The notes: generated by a model not told the origin, from the letters alone. Shown: positions 26,093 to 34,774, counted from the first letter of the stretch. The stretch: DNA of 64,000 nt from Dasania phycosphaerae (GCF_026891035.1 NZ_JAPTGG010000004.1:186001-250000); one strand, 5' to 3'. Translations and numbers: made by a program.

Positions 26093-26112
26093 ATACCGGC
26101 CTGCGCCGGTAT
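26093..26112. repeat. Short palindromic repeat (ATACCGGC...GCCGGTAT)
   Basis: Arms ATACCGGC and GCCGGTAT around four bases, preceded by GG and followed by GAC. The same arms occur at 32531-32550 beside the GIY-YIG gene. Bases 26047-26193 otherwise show nothing recognisable; the cobU promoter may lie there. Confidence 0.75.
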
Positions 26113-26193
26113 GACAAGAGCGATGACATAGCAAATTCGTCCTCATGCAAATAATTTTACCGCTTAAGACTTTTAATTTTTCAAGAAAATTCT

Positions 26194-26709
26194 ATGAAGC
26201 AATTTGTTATAGGTGGTGCCCGCTCTGGCAAAAGCAGCTTGGCCGAAACCTTAGCCAGCGCTTGCGGTGATAACATTGCCTACATAGCCACCGCCAATGT
26301 CGCGTTTAACGATGGCGAAATGGATGCCCGCATTGCCAAGCATCAACAACAGCGACCCAGCCACTGGCGCACGGTAGAAGCCCCCATAGCGCTAGCTGAT
26401 GCCCTGACTCAATTGCAAAACCACGATGCGGTGATGATAGACTGCCTCACCTTGTGGTTAAGTAATTGTTTACACGAAGGCAACTGGCCGCAACAACGGC
26501 AAGATTTTTTAAAGGCCTTAGAAAATTTTAACGGCGAGCTGATTATCGTCAGTAATGAAGTGGGCATGGGCATAGTGCCTTTAGGTGAACTGTCACGTAG
26601 CTTTGTCGATGAGAGTGGTTTTTTACATCAAGCCGTAGCCGCCCGCTGCGAGCGCGTTATTTTTACCGCCGCCGGTTTACCCTTAGTAATGAAAGGCCCA
26701 GCACTCTAA
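26194..26709 (+). CDS. cobU: Adenosylcobinamide kinase / adenosylcobinamide-phosphate guanylyltransferase
   Basis: A 171-residue bifunctional enzyme (CobU/CobP) that phosphorylates adenosylcobinamide and transfers GMP to it. The P-loop is GGARSGKSSLAE at residues 6-17. Further landmarks are the family segments IAYIATANV, RIAKHQQQRPSHWRTVEAP, DCLTLWLSN and SNEVGMGIVP. It is first of four plus-strand genes (cobU-cobT-cobC-cobS) that together perform nucleotide-loop assembly. Length is normal. A dispersed repeat, and no riboswitch, lies upstream. Confidence 0.94.
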   Translation: MKQFVIGGARSGKSSLAETLASACGDNIAYIATANVAFNDGEMDARIAKHQQQRPSHWRTVEAPIALADALTQLQNHDAVMIDCLTLWLSNCLHEGNWPQQRQDFLKALENFNGELIIVSNEVGMGIVPLGELSRSFVDESGFLHQAVAARCERVIFTAAGLPLVMKGPAL

Positions 26710-26734
26710 CGGCAACTCAAGCCTAGGAATAAAA

Positions 26735-27769
26735 ATGGATTGGTTTTTACAGCAAGCAAAAGTTCCCTCGGATATACATCGCGCTGCCGCAACTCAGCAC
26801 CAAAGCCAACTCACTAAACCGGCGGGCTCACTAGGGCAATTGGAAACCTTGGCCATTACCCTAGCCAGCCTGCAAGGTAGCCACCACCCACAATTAAAAA
26901 ATATACATATACATATTTTTGCCGCCGATCACGGCATAGCGGCTGAAAATGTCTCGGCCTTTCCGCAGGCGGTGACCGCACAAATGGTGCAAAACTTTTC
27001 CAGCGGTGGCGCTGCTATTGCTGTTATCGCACAAACACTGAACGCCGATTTAGCCATTAGTAATGTAGGCACAGTACAAGCGCTACCCGAATTGCCCAAA
27101 GTATTGGACCAGCGCATAGCCGCAGGCACCGCCAACTTTGCGCACGGCCCCGCCATGCAATCAGCGCAATTATTAGCGGCACTGGAAGTGGGCAGAAACA
27201 GCGTAAGCCGCCAGCAAGACCTGTGGCTGGGTGGTGAAATGGGCATAGCCAACACCAGCTCGGCCACCGCTTTGGCCTGCGCGCTATTACAAGTTAATGC
27301 CCAGCAATTAGTGGGGCCGGGCACCGGCATAGACGCAGCAGCGCAACAACATAAGGCACAAGTGATTAATGCCGCCTTAGCTCTGCATAAAGCCAACAGC
27401 AACAGCCCCTTAAATAATTTACAAAACTTAGGCGGCTTAGAAATTGCCGCCTTAGTGGGCGGCTATATACGCGCCGCGCAACTAGGCGTGCCTGCTTTGG
27501 TAGACGGCTTTATCTGCACCGTAGCCGCCGCCTATGCCATAGCGATTAATCCCAGTGTTAAGCCTTGGCTGCTACTCAGCCATCAATCAGCGGAACCCGG
27601 CCAGCAAGCTTTATTTGAAGGCTTTGCCTACCCGCCCCTAATCAATATGGGCATGCGTTTAGGTGAAGGCAGCGGCGCGGCAGTGTGCCTGCCCCTGCTA
27701 AAACTGGCCTGTGACTTACACAATAATATGGCCACCTTTGCCGACGCTGGCGTGGCCAATAAAGACTAG
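26735..27769 (+). CDS. cobT: Nicotinate-nucleotide-dimethylbenzimidazole phosphoribosyltransferase
   Basis: A 344-residue CobT that makes alpha-ribazole phosphate from nicotinate mononucleotide and dimethylbenzimidazole. Motifs include LTKPAGSLGQLE, FAADHGIAAENVSAFPQAVTAQM, GEMGIANTSSATAL and the C-terminal MGMRLGEGSGAA, whose glutamate is the expected catalytic base. Its substrate base can be supplied by BluB, encoded in the minus-strand operon. It is followed by cobC after two bases. Confidence 0.95.
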   Translation: MDWFLQQAKVPSDIHRAAATQHQSQLTKPAGSLGQLETLAITLASLQGSHHPQLKNIHIHIFAADHGIAAENVSAFPQAVTAQMVQNFSSGGAAIAVIAQTLNADLAISNVGTVQALPELPKVLDQRIAAGTANFAHGPAMQSAQLLAALEVGRNSVSRQQDLWLGGEMGIANTSSATALACALLQVNAQQLVGPGTGIDAAAQQHKAQVINAALALHKANSNSPLNNLQNLGGLEIAALVGGYIRAAQLGVPALVDGFICTVAAAYAIAINPSVKPWLLLSHQSAEPGQQALFEGFAYPPLINMGMRLGEGSGAAVCLPLLKLACDLHNNMATFADAGVANKD

Positions 27770-27771
27770 CC

Positions 27772-28413
27772 ATGACCCAAACTTGCGTCACCACTATAGA
27801 TTTATTGCGTCACGGCGAGTGTGAGGGCGGCTTGATTTTTCGCGGCCATACCGACTCGCCTTTAAGCGACTTAGGCTGGCAGCAAATGCAGCAGGCCATA
27901 GCGGCCTACCCCCAGCCAGCAACACACTGGCAACAGATTATTAGCTCACCCTTACAGCGTTGCAGCGCCTTTGCCCTACAGCTTAGCCAAAACCATAACG
28001 CCGCTTTATTACTAAAGCCGGGCTTGCAAGAAATCAGTTTTGGCGACTGGGACGGCTGTTTAACCGAGCAAGTACAGCAACAACAGCCCACAGCCGTGAG
28101 CAACTTTTGGCAAAACCCCGCTAAACATACCCCACCCAATGGCGAGCCATTAACCGCCTTTCAACAACGGGTAGTGCATAGCTGGCAGAAATTAGTGGAA
28201 CAACATCGCGGTGAGCATAGCTTAGTGGTTAGCCACGGCGGGGTGATACGTATAATCCTGGCGCATATCTTACAAATGCCGCTGCGGCCGCTGTCGTATT
28301 TGTCGGTGCCCCATGCCTGCCTTAGCCAGATAAAAATTTTTCAGCAAGCGGGCTCGCCCGACTGGCCGCAATTAATTTTTCATCAACCGCTTGCTCAACA
28401 ACATAATAGTTGA
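27772..28413 (+). CDS. cobC: Alpha-ribazole phosphatase (histidine phosphatase family)
   Basis: A 213-residue phosphoglycerate-mutase-like phosphatase with the RHG motif (LLRHGECEGG, about 11-20) bearing the phospho-accepting histidine, and the second histidine in VVSHGGVIRI. In this operon it should remove the 5' phosphate of alpha-ribazole phosphate or of adenosylcobalamin phosphate. Specificity is inferred from its position between cobT and cobS; unrelated phosphatases share the fold. The stop overlaps cobS by four bases. Confidence 0.9.
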   Translation: MTQTCVTTIDLLRHGECEGGLIFRGHTDSPLSDLGWQQMQQAIAAYPQPATHWQQIISSPLQRCSAFALQLSQNHNAALLLKPGLQEISFGDWDGCLTEQVQQQQPTAVSNFWQNPAKHTPPNGEPLTAFQQRVVHSWQKLVEQHRGEHSLVVSHGGVIRIILAHILQMPLRPLSYLSVPHACLSQIKIFQQAGSPDWPQLIFHQPLAQQHNS

Positions 28414-29168
28414 AAAACCCCATGCCTAAATTATCACTGCGCCCACTAATTACCGCCTTTATGTTTTTAACCCGGCTACCCATGCCGGTGTTAAAAGATT
28501 TTCAGCCGCAGGATTCTGGCCGTGCCTTAGCCTATTTTCCGGTAGTGGGTTTAGCCATAGGCTTGCTGATGCTATTAATCGCGCAGCTTATCCCTATGCC
28601 GCCCCTAGTATTAGCGGCGGTGCTGTTAACGTTTTGGGTTTTTATTACTGGTGGTTTGCATATAGATGGCTTGGCCGACAGCGCCGATGGTTGGCTGGGT
28701 GGCACCGGCGACAAAGAGCGCAGCCTGGAAATCATGAAAGACCCACGCTGCGGCAGTGCCGCGCTAATGGCGGTAGGCTGCCTACTCATCATTAAATTTT
28801 CCGCCCTAGCCAGTTTGCTAGAGCAAGGCCAGCTTGTCGCACTACTACTGGCACCACTGATAGGCCGCTGCGTGCCGTTGATTTTATTTTTAACTACACC
28901 CTATGTACGCAAAGATGGCCTAGCGCAGCACTTTATTACTTACTCTTCAAAACCAGCTATCGCTGCGGTGCTGCTTGCTATGTTATTACTGTGCTTTATT
29001 AGTTTAAGCCTAACTACGGCGCTGATTGTGTTAAGCAGCTGCGCTATTGTTTTGCTAGGTTTACGCTATTTAATGATGGATAGACTGCAGGGCAATACCG
29101 GCGACACCACCGGTGCCGCGGTAGAAATTATTGAAGCCACCGTACTAATGGCCTTGTGTATTAGTTAA
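28410..29168 (+). CDS. cobS: Adenosylcobinamide-GDP ribazoletransferase (cobalamin synthase)
   Basis: A 252-residue membrane enzyme joining adenosylcobinamide-GDP and alpha-ribazole in the final assembly step. The diagnostic acidic motif is GLHIDGLADSADGWLGG (about 81-97), followed by KDPRCGSAALMAV. Six or so membrane helices are expected, and the N-terminus FMFLTRLPMP is typical. ATGA-type overlap with cobC shows coupling. The 3' end overlaps the convergent universal stress gene by eight bases. Confidence 0.94.
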   Translation: MKNPMPKLSLRPLITAFMFLTRLPMPVLKDFQPQDSGRALAYFPVVGLAIGLLMLLIAQLIPMPPLVLAAVLLTFWVFITGGLHIDGLADSADGWLGGTGDKERSLEIMKDPRCGSAALMAVGCLLIIKFSALASLLEQGQLVALLLAPLIGRCVPLILFLTTPYVRKDGLAQHFITYSSKPAIAAVLLAMLLLCFISLSLTTALIVLSSCAIVLLGLRYLMMDRLQGNTGDTTGAAVEIIEATVLMALCIS

Positions 29169-30045
29169 TTGTGAGCACATCTTGAAACTGTAGATTATTC
29201 AACACTCGCTCTGAGGTATGGCCACGTATACTGTCCATCACCCCTTTTCTGGCCATAGTGCCTATCACCACAACATCGGCCGCTATGGCGGCAGCAGTCT
29301 CGGCGATAACTGATTCAGGCGAGCCTTTTTTGACATGCACATTGGCGGTATCCACACCGGCCTCACGCACTAGCTCACCTCTATCGGGATAATGCATGGA
29401 GTCTTGATAGGCATTAACCACATGAAACTCTGCTTTATATTGCTTAGCCATTTGTTTACCTACGGCCAGTATGCGACGGTTTAAAATTTTATGCTGTTCA
29501 TCTGTAGCTTGCATATTTACGGCTGCCAATATACTTTCGCGCCTGCCCGAAGCGCCGCCGCGCACTAGCATTACGGGCCGCTTAGCCTGTCGCAATAACT
29601 GCCATTTAGAGTCTGCTAAAAAAATATTGCGCGACACATTGCTGTGATCCGTCATTACAATTAAATCAGCCTTAATACGTTTGGCGGCATCTAACATACC
29701 CTGTTGCCATTGCTCAGCCCAGTACAATTCCGTTTCGCAGTGTAGGCCTTGCGCCTCCACCGATTGCACTAGTTTATTTAACGAGGCTAAGGAGGGGTAA
29801 ATATTGTCATTAGCCGGATTAATTTTGCTGGCATTAACATCTACCGCAATAAATAAATGCAGGCGTGGTTTTTTATTGCGCAGGCTAGCATTGACTATCA
29901 CCCGCTCTAACGCAGGGTGAAAATTTCGGCTGGGGTCAACCGCCACTAATATCACTTCACTTACTTTTACGGCGGTATTTATCACTGCGCTAGCCATAGG
30001 GGCATTGTCTATCACTGTAGTATCCATAACTTTTCCATCCATCAC
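29161..30045 (-). CDS. Tandem universal stress protein (UspE-like)
   Basis: A 294-residue protein made of two Usp domains (about 28-160 and 170-294). The second ends in VVIGTMARKGVMDSIRGHTSERVLNN, close to the ATP-binding G-x2-G-x9-G-S/T pattern. The first has VVVTLMDH-like ADLIVMTDHSNVSRN. Such tandem proteins resemble E. coli UspE. The start could also be ATG 30027 (MDTTVIDN). It follows the cobalamin operon on the same strand after 92 bp, but has no obvious link with B12. An A/T-rich spacer with no clear terminator lies between it and cbiA. Confidence 0.85.
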   Translation of the reverse strand: MMDGKVMDTTVIDNAPMASAVINTAVKVSEVILVAVDPSRNFHPALERVIVNASLRNKKPRLHLFIAVDVNASKINPANDNIYPSLASLNKLVQSVEAQGLHCETELYWAEQWQQGMLDAAKRIKADLIVMTDHSNVSRNIFLADSKWQLLRQAKRPVMLVRGGASGRRESILAAVNMQATDEQHKILNRRILAVGKQMAKQYKAEFHVVNAYQDSMHYPDRGELVREAGVDTANVHVKKGSPESVIAETAAAIAADVVVIGTMARKGVMDSIRGHTSERVLNNLQFQDVLTIN

Positions 30046-30136
30046 TGCTTAGGTTCATAGGCAAAGCTTTTAGTAAGCCTGCCAATTAATTTCTGCAGTG
30101 ATAATAAGAAAGTTTTATGTCAGTTTTATGAATACA

Positions 30137-31456
30137 CTAGCCAACGGGCTTAAATAAGCGCGCAATCGCCGTGGGGTTAGAGGGGAAAAATAAATGCAGG
30201 TAACTGGCAGTTAAACTGCCCTCTCTATAAATCGCCTCACCCGGTGCTGGGTGGTTAGCACGGCGGCCAAAGCTCATAGCCTCAGGGGTGCCCTGGCTGG
30301 CCGAACGATGATGCGCGTGGCCGCGCAACTCACCTTCTGGCAAAGCGGCCGTTTGCATACCCTGGCAACCGCCTCTTGCTTTCATTACGCCCTGCCCTGC
30401 CAACAAACCCGCCATGTTATAGCTTTCGCCCGCCAAGGTTTGTAAAGACTGCAACACATACAGCAGGCCACCGCATTCGGCTAAGATAGGTTTATGCTGG
30501 CGGTGAAAATCATTAACAGACTGCAATAAGCTATGATTATCCGCTAAAGTTTGCGCGTGCAACTCGGGATAGCCGCCGGGCAACCACAGCGCATCAGCGG
30601 CAGGTATGACGCTATCACTCAGCGGCGAGAAATAACGCAACTCAGCACCCATATCGATGAGCAACTGTATATTGGCTTGGTAGATAAAACTAAACGCCAC
30701 ATCTTTTGCTACTGCTATGCGCAGGTTTTTAAGTAAGGCTGGTAACGGTGCTAGTGGCTGCTCAAAAAAAGTAACCGGCGCTAAGCCCGCAATAAAATCT
30801 GCTATGCCTGTTGCGACTAACACATCGGCGCCAGCCTCTAATAAGCCTTCAAGCTCGGTGTTTATTTCCTGCGCCTGCACTAAGCCCAAATGCCTTTCCG
30901 GTAGTTTTATCTGCTCGCTGTTAGCCAGGCAAGCCACTAAAGGTAAGTCATTCGGCAAGGTTTGCTCAATTAATTCTCTGTGGCGGTTAGAGGCACAGTG
31001 ATTGGCCATTAAGCCCACTACCTGTACATCGTCGCGGTAATTGGCCAAGCCCATAGCCAGCACCGCAGCGGTTTGTGCTTTGGCTTTAACATCCATTACT
31101 ATCACCATGGGTATATTAAAGCGTGCTGCCAAATCGGCACTGCTGGGCTGGCCATCAAACATGCCCATGGCCCCTTCAATAATAATTAAATCGGCAGTTT
31201 GTGCTGCCAAAAATAATTGCTGCTGACACCAGTCCTCCCCCGCCATCCACATATCCAGTTGTACTACCGGTTGCCTTGAGGCTAGCTGTAATATTTGTGG
31301 ATCTAGATAATCGGGGCCGGTTTTAAATACGCGTACTCTTTTGCCTTGGCGGCTTAATAAACGTGCCAAGGCTGCAGTGATAGTCGTCTTACCCTCGCCC
31401 GAAGCGGGTGCGGTAATAAACAGGGCGGGGCATAGTGCACTTGCTGGCGATAACAT
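30137..31456 (-). CDS. cbiA: Cobyrinate a,c-diamide synthase
   Basis: A 439-residue CbiA/CobB amidotransferase that amidates the a and c carboxylates of the corrin ring with glutamine. The N-terminal ATP-binding part has TAPASGEGKTTITAALARLL; the C-terminal glutaminase-like part carries the cysteine in ILAECGGLLYVL. The start was set at ATG 31456 (MLSPASALC), eight bases after the cobO stop, because the longer reading adds about 40 residues antisense-like in composition inside cobO. It is last in the minus-strand B12 operon. Whether the substrate is cobyrinate (anaerobic route) or hydrogenobyrinate (aerobic) cannot be told here. Confidence 0.93.
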   Translation of the reverse strand: MLSPASALCPALFITAPASGEGKTTITAALARLLSRQGKRVRVFKTGPDYLDPQILQLASRQPVVQLDMWMAGEDWCQQQLFLAAQTADLIIIEGAMGMFDGQPSSADLAARFNIPMVIVMDVKAKAQTAAVLAMGLANYRDDVQVVGLMANHCASNRHRELIEQTLPNDLPLVACLANSEQIKLPERHLGLVQAQEINTELEGLLEAGADVLVATGIADFIAGLAPVTFFEQPLAPLPALLKNLRIAVAKDVAFSFIYQANIQLLIDMGAELRYFSPLSDSVIPAADALWLPGGYPELHAQTLADNHSLLQSVNDFHRQHKPILAECGGLLYVLQSLQTLAGESYNMAGLLAGQGVMKARGGCQGMQTAALPEGELRGHAHHRSASQGTPEAMSFGRRANHPAPGEAIYREGSLTASYLHLFFPSNPTAIARLFKPVG

Positions 31457-31463
31457 AAGGGCT

Positions 31464-32072
31464 TTAGTAATCCACACCCTGACGCGCTTTGATACCTGCC
31501 TTGAAAGCGTGTTTGATTTCTTTAACTTCCGATACGGTATCCATTGCCTCTTGCAATTTAGCACCGCCACCGCGGCCACTTACTACCACGCTCTGTTCTA
31601 CCGGGCGGTTTTTAATGGCGTTAATCACCATATCCTCGTCCAAGTATTTATAGGCGATCATATAGGTAAGCTCATCTAACACCACTAAATCGTAGCTGGG
31701 GTCTTTTAACATGGGCTCTACTACCGCCCAGGTTTTTTCTGCAGCTTCTATATCGGCGGTTCTGTCTTGGGTATTCCAAGTAAAGCCGGTGCCCATTTGG
31801 TAAAAATCCACTTGCGGGCAGTGTTCTTTTAAATACATTTCTTCGCCGGACAGCTGCTGGCCTTTGATAAATTGCACCACACCAATTTTATGGCCATAAC
31901 CCAGGGCGCGCATAATCATGCCAAAAGAGGAGCTGGATTTACCCTTGCCATTACCGGTTAATAAAATGGCAACACCACGCTCTGTAGAGGCCTGCTCTAT
32001 ACGGGCATCGACTTTTTCTTTTTGCTTTTCCATAGAGGCTTTGTGTTTTTGGTTTTTCTTGTCGTCACTCAT
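31464..32072 (-). CDS. cobO: Corrinoid adenosyltransferase (CobO/BtuR)
   Basis: A 202-residue ATP:co(I)rrinoid adenosyltransferase of the CobA/CobO type, attaching the upper adenosyl ligand. The P-loop-like motif is GVAILLTGNGKGKSSSSFGM (about 34-53); LVVLDELTYMI and VVVSGRGGGAKLQEAMDTVSE follow, as usual. The start is placed at ATG 32072, which has AGGAG seven bases upstream. The N-terminal 30 residues are lysine-rich, as in other CobO proteins. It is separated from cobQ upstream by the GIY-YIG/repeat unit. Confidence 0.94.
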   Translation of the reverse strand: MSDDKKNQKHKASMEKQKEKVDARIEQASTERGVAILLTGNGKGKSSSSFGMIMRALGYGHKIGVVQFIKGQQLSGEEMYLKEHCPQVDFYQMGTGFTWNTQDRTADIEAAEKTWAVVEPMLKDPSYDLVVLDELTYMIAYKYLDEDMVINAIKNRPVEQSVVVSGRGGGAKLQEAMDTVSEVKEIKHAFKAGIKARQGVDY

Positions 32073-32094
32073 ATTTTTCTCCTGTTGTACTGTT

Positions 32095-32193
32095 ATGGAT
32101 ACCGGCGTGCCCCAGGGCACCCTCTCTTTCTGTGCAATTCACCTTGCACCCCAGTGTGGCATGCTGTCATGCCGGGCCACGACCCGGCATCCA
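32095..32193. repeat. Left palindromic repeat block of the GIY-YIG unit
   Basis: Contains a 28-bp element at 32166-32193 (arms ATGCCGGGC and its near-complement around CCACGA) identical to 32565-32592, in the same orientation, three bases from the GIY-YIG stop. Further left, 32095-32106 begins with ATGGATACCGGC, the start of the other palindrome seen at 32527-32554, but its second arm is lost. Confidence 0.8.
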
Positions 32194-32196
32194 CCA

Positions 32197-32490
32197 TCAC
32201 TCTATAATTTCATACCAAAGATCATTCCACTCTGGATTATTTTTTTCTATTAACTCTATCTTCCAACTGCGACGCCAATTCTTTAATTGTTTCTCTCTAG
32301 CTATCGCAGCGGTAATGCAATCCGTCAGTTCAAAATACACCAGCTTATGCACTTGGTATTTTTTAGTAAAGCCATCCGCCTCATTATTGCGGTGTTGCAA
32401 AATGCGCTGTATTAAGTGACCGGTTACACCTATATATAAAGTACCATTCCTTTTGCTGGCCAGTATGTAAACTGCTGCTTGCTTAGCCAT
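32197..32490 (-). CDS. Small GIY-YIG endonuclease
   Basis: A 97-residue single-domain GIY-YIG nuclease (YhbQ/UPF0213-like). VYI (7-9) and YIG (19-21) form the motif, R29 is the expected catalytic arginine in HLIQR, and E66 in AIAREKQLK the metal-binding glutamate. Residues 70-97 (NWRRSWKIELIEKNNPEWNDLW) are typical of the stand-alone subgroup. The start at ATG 32490 has AAGGAG six bases upstream and is preferred over the longer in-frame ATG 32517. The gene sits between cobQ and cobO, where it has no metabolic reason to be, and is bracketed by identical palindromic repeats, suggesting a mobile or repeat-associated unit. Confidence 0.87.
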   Translation of the reverse strand: MAKQAAVYILASKRNGTLYIGVTGHLIQRILQHRNNEADGFTKKYQVHKLVYFELTDCITAAIAREKQLKNWRRSWKIELIEKNNPEWNDLWYEIIE

Positions 32491-32526
32491 CCTTGGCTCC
32501 TTGCTATTTCTATTCATGTGCTCTGT

Positions 32527-32592
32527 ATGGATACCGGCATACGCCGGTATGACGTAGCGTCAGTGTCATGCCGGGCCACGACCCGGCATCCA
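32527..32592. repeat. Right palindromic repeat block of the GIY-YIG unit
   Basis: Two adjacent palindromes: ATACCGGC/GCCGGTAT arms at 32531-32550 (also found at 26093-26112) and the 28-bp element at 32565-32592, identical and in direct orientation to 32166-32193. They lie between the cobQ stop-side heptamer array and the nuclease gene's 5' end. Confidence 0.85.
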
Positions 32593-32600
32593 TTCCTTTT

Positions 32601-32630
32601 CTAGAGACTAACCACTAGCAACTAGAGACT
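32601..32630 (-). repeat. Heptamer array overlapping the cobQ stop codon
   Basis: On the minus strand four units in register: AGTCTCT (32624-32630), AGTTGCT (32617-32623), AGTGGTT (32610-32616) and AGTCTCT (32603-32609). The final Ser-Leu-stop of cobQ lies within it, exactly as for algR. Confidence 0.8.
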
Positions 32631-34091
32631 GTATCCCAAGCCCTTATACAACTTATCCCAATCCATACTCTCATCTACCGCATCGGCTAAGCGATTTATT
32701 TCTCGCTCTTTTAAGGCGGCATAATCAAACTGTTCAACCTGCGCTAAACCCGCCCATTGCAATAAATCCTGCAGTGCAGCCTCGCTATCAAACAGGCCAT
32801 GTAAATAAGTGCCCAGCACTTGTTCAGTGCGCACGCCCTCGGGGCGGCCATTTATGCTTAGCATGGGTTCACCGGTCAGCTTGCTAACCCCTGCATGAAT
32901 TTCGTAACCCTGCACTTGGGCACCGGTCCATAGTTTCGCCTGCACATTCACCAACTGTTTTTCAGGGTATAAGCGAGTGCTAACAGCTAAATAATCAAAG
33001 CCCTGCACTGAATCTATATTGCCTTCTATACCGTCGGGGTCTTCTATGGTTTTACCCAGCATTTGAAAACCGCCGCATATGCCTATGACCTTGCCACCGT
33101 AGCGCAGGTGTTTTTGTAAGGCCTGCTCCCAGCCGTTATCCCGCAGCCATTGCAAATCGGCGCATACGCTTTTTGAACCGGGCAGCACAATTAAATCGGC
33201 AGCGGGTATGTTTTGATTCGGCCCTATAAACTCAAATTCAACCTGCGGGTGCAAGCGCAGGGCGTCAAAGTCGGTGTGATTACTAATACGTGGCAGGGCG
33301 GGTACGATGACCTTAATGCTATTGTCTAACTCGGCTGGCATATTGGCCGTAAGCGCATCTTCGGCCTCTAAATGAAAACCCTGCAGGTAAGGCACCACCG
33401 CCAACACCGGCTTGCCGGTGCGCTGCTCTAACCAATCCAAGCCCGATTGTAATAAAGCGATATCGCCGCGAAAGCGATTAATCACAAAGCCCACCACGCG
33501 CTGCTGTTCGGACTCGCTTAATAATTCCAAAGTGCCTACTAGGTGAGCAAACACACCGCCTTTATCGATATCGGCAATAATAATAACGGGGCAATCTACC
33601 GCTTCGGCAAAACCCATATTGGCTATATCTCTATCGCGCAAATTTATTTCGGCGGGGCTGCCGGCACCTTCAACCACTATCAACTCATACGCTTTACTGA
33701 GGCGCAGATGCGATTCTAATACTGCCGCCATCGCCGTAGTTTTATAGTGATGATATTGCTGGGCCTGCATTTGTGATATGGCTTTGCCGTGGATAATGAC
33801 TTGCGCGCCTATATCGGTAGTGGGTTTTAATAATACCGGGTTCAAGTCGGTATGGGGTGCCACCCCTGCCGCCTGCGCCTGCACCGCTTGCGCGCGGCCT
33901 ATTTCGCCACCATCTTCGGTAACGGCAGAATTTAAGGCCATGTTTTGCGGTTTAAAAGGCGCAACTTTTTTGCCGCGGCGTTTAAAAATACGGCATAGTG
34001 CTGCCACCATTACGCTCTTGCCAGCATCAGAGGTAGTACCTTGCACCATTAAAGTGTTGGCGGCCCTAAAAGACTTTTTAGTTGCGCTCAT
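32622..34091 (-). CDS. cobQ: Cobyric acid synthase
   Basis: A 489-residue glutamine-dependent amidase (CobQ/CbiP) that amidates the b, d, e and g carboxylates of adenosylcobyrinate diamide. The N-terminal dethiobiotin-synthetase-like part has LMVQGTTSDAGKSVMVAALCR; the C-terminal glutaminase-like part has the nucleophile cysteine in VIGICGGFQMLGKTI and a histidine near HGLFDSE. ATG 34091 is chosen because GGGGTGA lies five bases upstream; it overlaps bluB by 14 bases. The C-terminal Ser-Leu and stop are part of a heptamer repeat. Confidence 0.95.
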   Translation of the reverse strand: MSATKKSFRAANTLMVQGTTSDAGKSVMVAALCRIFKRRGKKVAPFKPQNMALNSAVTEDGGEIGRAQAVQAQAAGVAPHTDLNPVLLKPTTDIGAQVIIHGKAISQMQAQQYHHYKTTAMAAVLESHLRLSKAYELIVVEGAGSPAEINLRDRDIANMGFAEAVDCPVIIIADIDKGGVFAHLVGTLELLSESEQQRVVGFVINRFRGDIALLQSGLDWLEQRTGKPVLAVVPYLQGFHLEAEDALTANMPAELDNSIKVIVPALPRISNHTDFDALRLHPQVEFEFIGPNQNIPAADLIVLPGSKSVCADLQWLRDNGWEQALQKHLRYGGKVIGICGGFQMLGKTIEDPDGIEGNIDSVQGFDYLAVSTRLYPEKQLVNVQAKLWTGAQVQGYEIHAGVSKLTGEPMLSINGRPEGVRTEQVLGTYLHGLFDSEAALQDLLQWAGLAQVEQFDYAALKEREINRLADAVDESMDWDKLYKGLGYSL

Positions 34092-34773
34092 TGTCACCCC
34101 ACTGCTGTTGCGCCTGCTGCGCTTTTTGCTCATCCCAACCGTTGTTCATAATATAGTGATTGAGATCGCCGCGCTGTGCCCACTGCTCTTGTTGCAACAT
34201 GGGCTGCTGATAAAACTCATCAACAGGACCTATGCATAAGATGGCTATGGCGGTGGCTTGCTCTGGTATTTGCAATAACTCGCTTACTTGCTGCGGCTCA
34301 AATAATGACACCCACCCCAAGCCTATGCCCTCGGCTCTGGCAGCCAGCCACATATTTTGTATAGCGCAGGCCGCCGAAGCCACATCCATTTCGGGTAGGG
34401 TTCTTCTGCCAAACACATGTTGCTCGCGTTTATCCATTAAGGTGACAACCACCACCTCGGAGCAATCTAATATGCCCTGCACTTTTAATTGTAAAAACGC
34501 CTGCTTCTTTTCACCTAATTGCTCAGCGGTGGTTAGGGTTTCCTGCTGTACTAGCTGATGCAATTGCTGACGCAGCTCTGGCTTTTGCACCCGTATAAAA
34601 CGCCAGGGCTGCATAAAGCCCACACTGGGGGCCGCATGGGCCACGGTAAACAGGCGCTGCATTATGGCTTCGTCCATTGGTTGGCCATTAAAGTGGCGCA
34701 TATCGCGGCGCTCAAAAATAGCTTTGTATACCGACTCGCGCATGGCCTCGGTAAAGGCTAAGGGCTGGCTCAT
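34078..34773 (-). CDS. bluB: 5,6-dimethylbenzimidazole synthase BluB
   Basis: A 231-residue flavin-destroying nitroreductase-fold enzyme that converts reduced FMN with oxygen into dimethylbenzimidazole, the lower base of B12. The N-terminal KAIFERRDMRHFNGQPMDEAIMQRLFTVAHAAPSVGFMQPWRFI is characteristic of BluB rather than ordinary nitroreductases. Because the reaction needs oxygen, the cell can make its own lower ligand aerobically. It lies between btuF (one base away) and cobQ (overlap). The C-terminal tail is glutamine-rich. Confidence 0.93.
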   Translation of the reverse strand: MSQPLAFTEAMRESVYKAIFERRDMRHFNGQPMDEAIMQRLFTVAHAAPSVGFMQPWRFIRVQKPELRQQLHQLVQQETLTTAEQLGEKKQAFLQLKVQGILDCSEVVVVTLMDKREQHVFGRRTLPEMDVASAACAIQNMWLAARAEGIGLGWVSLFEPQQVSELLQIPEQATAIAILCIGPVDEFYQQPMLQQEQWAQRGDLNHYIMNNGWDEQKAQQAQQQWGDNERN

Positions 34774-34774
34774 C

